64,000 nucleotides of DNA from Maribacter hydrothermalis (lineage in GTDB: Bacteria > Bacteroidota > Bacteroidia > Flavobacteriales > Flavobacteriaceae). The stretch covers positions 3,968,001 to 4,032,000 of the forward strand of contig NZ_CP018760.1 in NCBI RefSeq assembly GCF_001913155.1, in the 5' to 3' direction. A program made the position numbers and the translations under genes. Within the stretch, counting starts at the first letter, position 1. Each line of letters opens with the position of its first letter. Of the stretch, positions 62,074-64,000 are shown in pieces. Below the pieces are notes generated by a model. That model was not told the origin of the DNA, searched no databases, and was given only the letters and a program-made list of their open reading frames with translations.

Positions 62074-62607
62074 TTATAAAGAAACTGCTTCAGGAAAATC
62101 AACTGGTACCTGTGTAGTACTATGTATGTAGTTCGATATTGTTTTGTCGCCTACCAATGAAATAGTGTCAATTAAATTGGCTTTTGTGTACCCCTCGGCA
62201 AAATAGTTTTCTAAAATGTTTTCATCTGTACGACCTCTGTTTTCAGTGATGTTTTTGGCTAATTGTGCTAAAGCATCTAATTTAGAATCAAACGACGCTT
62301 TTCCTGCTCTTAGTTCAAGAATTTGTTCATCATTAAATCCGTTCATTTTACCAATGACTGTGTGGGCAGATAAACAATAGATACAGTTGTTAACTTGACT
62401 AACGGCTAGGTTAACCACTTCTTTTTCTTTAGCAGATAATGAACTTTTTGCATTGGCGAAATTCAAATAGTTTTCTAATGCGGTATCGCTATTGGCATAG
62501 GTTGCATATAAGTTTGGGACAAATCCCAATGCTTTTTTAAGATTATCGAAAATTGCTTGATTGTTTTCGCTTACTTCTTCTCTTGTGGGTACAATAAATG
62601 TGCTCAT
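62074..62607 (-). CDS. AhpD-like / carboxymuconolactone decarboxylase-family protein
   Basis: 177 residues, all-helical. LSAKEKEVVNLAVSQVNNCI and YCLSAHTVIGKMNG contain the C-x-x-C and His of AhpD-type alkylhydroperoxidases (CIYCLSAH). GFVPNLYATYANSDTALENY at the N-terminus is typical of the peroxidase-related CMD subfamily. It probably reduces peroxides through its disulfide. A TAnnTTTG promoter and a repeat-rich operator candidate precede it; an AraC regulator lies upstream. Confidence 0.88.
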   Translation of the reverse strand: MSTFIVPTREEVSENNQAIFDNLKKALGFVPNLYATYANSDTALENYLNFANAKSSLSAKEKEVVNLAVSQVNNCIYCLSAHTVIGKMNGFNDEQILELRAGKASFDSKLDALAQLAKNITENRGRTDENILENYFAEGYTKANLIDTISLVGDKTISNYIHSTTQVPVDFPEAVSL

Positions 62608-62651
62608 GTTTTTTTTTATTTATTAAATTTTATTGTTAAAATTATTTGGTA

Positions 62652-62659
62652 CAAAGGTA
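62652..62659 (-). promoter_or_regulatory. Probable -7 promoter element of the AhpD-like gene
   Basis: On the minus strand TACCTTTG, a match to TAnnTTTG, about 45 bp before the start at 62607. No good -33 element, consistent with activator dependence. Confidence 0.5.
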
Positions 62660-62673
62660 TATTCGCAACAATG

Positions 62674-62704
62674 TCCTGATTATGTAGGGACTTCCTGACT
62701 ACAT
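62674..62704. promoter_or_regulatory. Candidate AraC-type operator
   Basis: TCCTGATTA and TCCTGACTA form a direct repeat 19 bp apart; ATGTAG (62682) and CTACAT (62699) form an inverted repeat across the same span. It lies directly upstream of the -7 element of the AhpD-like gene, the usual place for an AraC activator. Confidence 0.45.
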
Positions 62705-62717
62705 GTCAATTTTTCCT

Positions 62718-62894
62718 TTATAAAAGTGAACCGAATGTTTTTGTTAATCTAGAAGATTTATGAGAATCACAGTAGTAGTCCGAAATATGATTATGCTCGC
62801 AATGTTTTTCAGTATTGATAGCACTATTAATTTCCGTTTTTTTTGATGTAAATATTTCTATTAAATTAAAGATTGATTTGTGCTTTAAGTTCAT
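62718..62894 (-). CDS. Putative 58-residue His/Cys-containing small protein
   Basis: ATG at 62894, stop at 62718-62720. Begins MNLKHKSIFNLIEIFTSKKT and contains KHCEHNHISDYYCDSHKSS, with two C-x-x-H pairs that could bind zinc. It lies between the AraC and AhpD-like genes on the same strand, filling most of the 377-bp gap. Unknown family; Cys/His spacing and strand agreement are the only support. Confidence 0.45.
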   Translation of the reverse strand: MNLKHKSIFNLIEIFTSKKTEINSAINTEKHCEHNHISDYYCDSHKSSRLTKTFGSLL

Positions 62895-62984
62895 GTCTTT
62901 GCTATTTTAGTTCTACACTACAAAGATCTAGATATTGTCAATCTTAAAACGGGCAATATCACCCAAGGTGTTGTCGATATTTCC

Positions 62985-63827
62985 CTAAAATGATTTTTTG
63001 AGTTGTTTTTTAAATTCTGATGGAGATTGTTGTGTTTGGTTTTTAAATAAACGACTTAAGTGCGAGGCATCATCAAAACCAATTTCATATGCTATTTCTT
63101 TTGCAGTCTTATCGGTATAGATAAGTAATCGTTTTGCTTCAAGAATAATACGTTCATGAATTATTTGTAGGGGAGTGGTATTAAATTTTGAGAATGTATT
63201 GGAGAGTGTTTTTGGAGATTTAAATAATTTGTCTGCATAGAACGAAACTGAATGTTCTGACTTGTAATACTCTTCAACCAATAAATTGAATCCTCTTAGT
63301 AAATCTACTTTTACATCATTGTTAGCTTCACTGAATCCTTCCTTAGCTTTAAGTAATCTTGTGCTAATAATCATAAAACGAGCCATTAACATGCGTAGCA
63401 TTTCAGCTTGTATCGTATCCTCAGTTTCTAATTCATCTACAAATACTTCGTGGAGCGTATCGAATTTTCTTTCTTCTTTATCTCCTAAATCTATAACAGG
63501 TATATGTGCATTACCAAAAAACAGTAATCCCGCACAGCTTACTTCTTGGTCGTGATCTTTAATGCAATAAAACTCTCGGTTAAATTGATATACAATTAAA
63601 TTTTCACCTTCAGTATAATGCAAAAACTGAATTGGGGTCAAAGCCAATAAACTATGTTCAGAAATAATATAAGGAACTCCATCTACTTCTATATGCGCTT
63701 TTTGAGTAGTAGTTCTTATAAAAATATAGATTCCGGCTTGCTTGGGTTTCCTATAAGATTCCAATAATAACTCATTACCAATTTTTAGTAATCCACCAGT
63801 ACCAAAATCTTTAAAAACTTCTTGCAT
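62985..63827 (-). CDS. AraC-family transcriptional regulator
   Basis: 280 residues. The N-terminal ~150 residues look like a cupin-type sensing domain (GVPYIISEHSLLALTPIQFL). The C-terminal double helix-turn-helix has SVSFYADKLFKSPKTLSNTF and KEIAYEIGFDDASHLSRLFK followed by QSPSEFKK. It probably senses a small molecule and acts at the AhpD-like promoter downstream, where a direct repeat is present. Starts at 63827; the remaining 173 bp to the window end hold no gene that I can support. Confidence 0.9.
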   Translation of the reverse strand: MQEVFKDFGTGGLLKIGNELLLESYRKPKQAGIYIFIRTTTQKAHIEVDGVPYIISEHSLLALTPIQFLHYTEGENLIVYQFNREFYCIKDHDQEVSCAGLLFFGNAHIPVIDLGDKEERKFDTLHEVFVDELETEDTIQAEMLRMLMARFMIISTRLLKAKEGFSEANNDVKVDLLRGFNLLVEEYYKSEHSVSFYADKLFKSPKTLSNTFSKFNTTPLQIIHERIILEAKRLLIYTDKTAKEIAYEIGFDDASHLSRLFKNQTQQSPSEFKKQLKKSF

Positions 63828-64000
63828 GATGCCTTGGTCAAAAAAAAAGATGATTCATTACAGCCCTTGAGGCATTCAATTTTAATATTTATTTTTCTTT
63901 AGTTTAAGCATAATTATATTTATCGTAATACTGATGAAGGAATATTAGTACAATTAATCTAATAATTCTATAAAAATTAAGTTATAGTATTAGTTTTAAG

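Overview
The window looks like chromosomal DNA from a marine member of the Flavobacteriaceae (Bacteroidota). The grounds are low G+C; a short 287-residue primary sigma factor; promoter elements of the TAnnTTTG type; many Cys-lipobox lipoproteins; a PL7 alginate lyase; and gene families typical of that group (YaiO barrels, M19 and M14 secreted peptidases, cytochrome/FG-GAP lipoproteins). The closest feel is Maribacter/Zobellia-like, but that is inference. I recognised no rRNA, tRNA, CRISPR array or complete mobile element.

Layout. 1-6 kb: cysteine synthesis (cysE followed by a truncated cysM), housekeeping genes and an M19 dipeptidase. 4.4-15.3 kb: the most striking block, a six-gene co-oriented run (hybrid kinase with HPt, single-domain response regulator, membrane-anchored HEAT protein, processive GT2 glycosyltransferase, LtaS-like phosphoglycerol transferase with TPR tail, TPR + YaiO outer-membrane barrel), met tail-to-tail by a secreted protein joining an ILEI-like domain to a glycerophosphodiester phosphodiesterase domain. 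I read this as a candidate export system for a glycerophosphate-modified exopolysaccharide. 15.3-17 kb: two tiny paralogous ORFs with their own leader hairpin and terminator, then the primary sigma factor.

17-32 kb: DUF6155-like protein, 2-hydroxyacid dehydrogenase, SF2 helicase, membrane alpha/beta hydrolase, glycosyltransferase, FUSC-type protein with no ordinary start codon at its conserved N-terminus, TlpA-like lipoprotein, and a convergent transsulfuration pair of PLP enzymes. Several degenerate dispersed repeats fill the gaps. 32-40 kb: PL7 alginate lyase, cyanophycinase-like and nitrilase-like enzymes, then an arsR-thioredoxin-ArsP permease operon ending in an unusual acetolactate decarboxylase-like/FmdE-like fusion, with a perfect palindrome in front of arsR.

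40-56 kb: PAP2 phosphatase, menB followed by a perfect 14 x 14-bp minisatellite, serine hydrolase, a cytochrome/FG-GAP - 3D-domain - amidase - M14 peptidase run, OmpA and VWA lipoproteins, xdhC-mocA-type maturation genes, an amidohydrolase, an ECF sigma factor with a membrane partner, and a GntR regulator with a nearby palindrome. 56.5-57.4 kb: four tandem 174-bp repeats whose small hairpin shows compensatory base changes. 57.5-64 kb: a possible tiny attenuated transcript, cold-shock protein, EamA transporter, pseudouridine synthase, a second SF2 helicase similar to the first, and an AraC - small ORF - AhpD-like - cupredoxin-like cluster.
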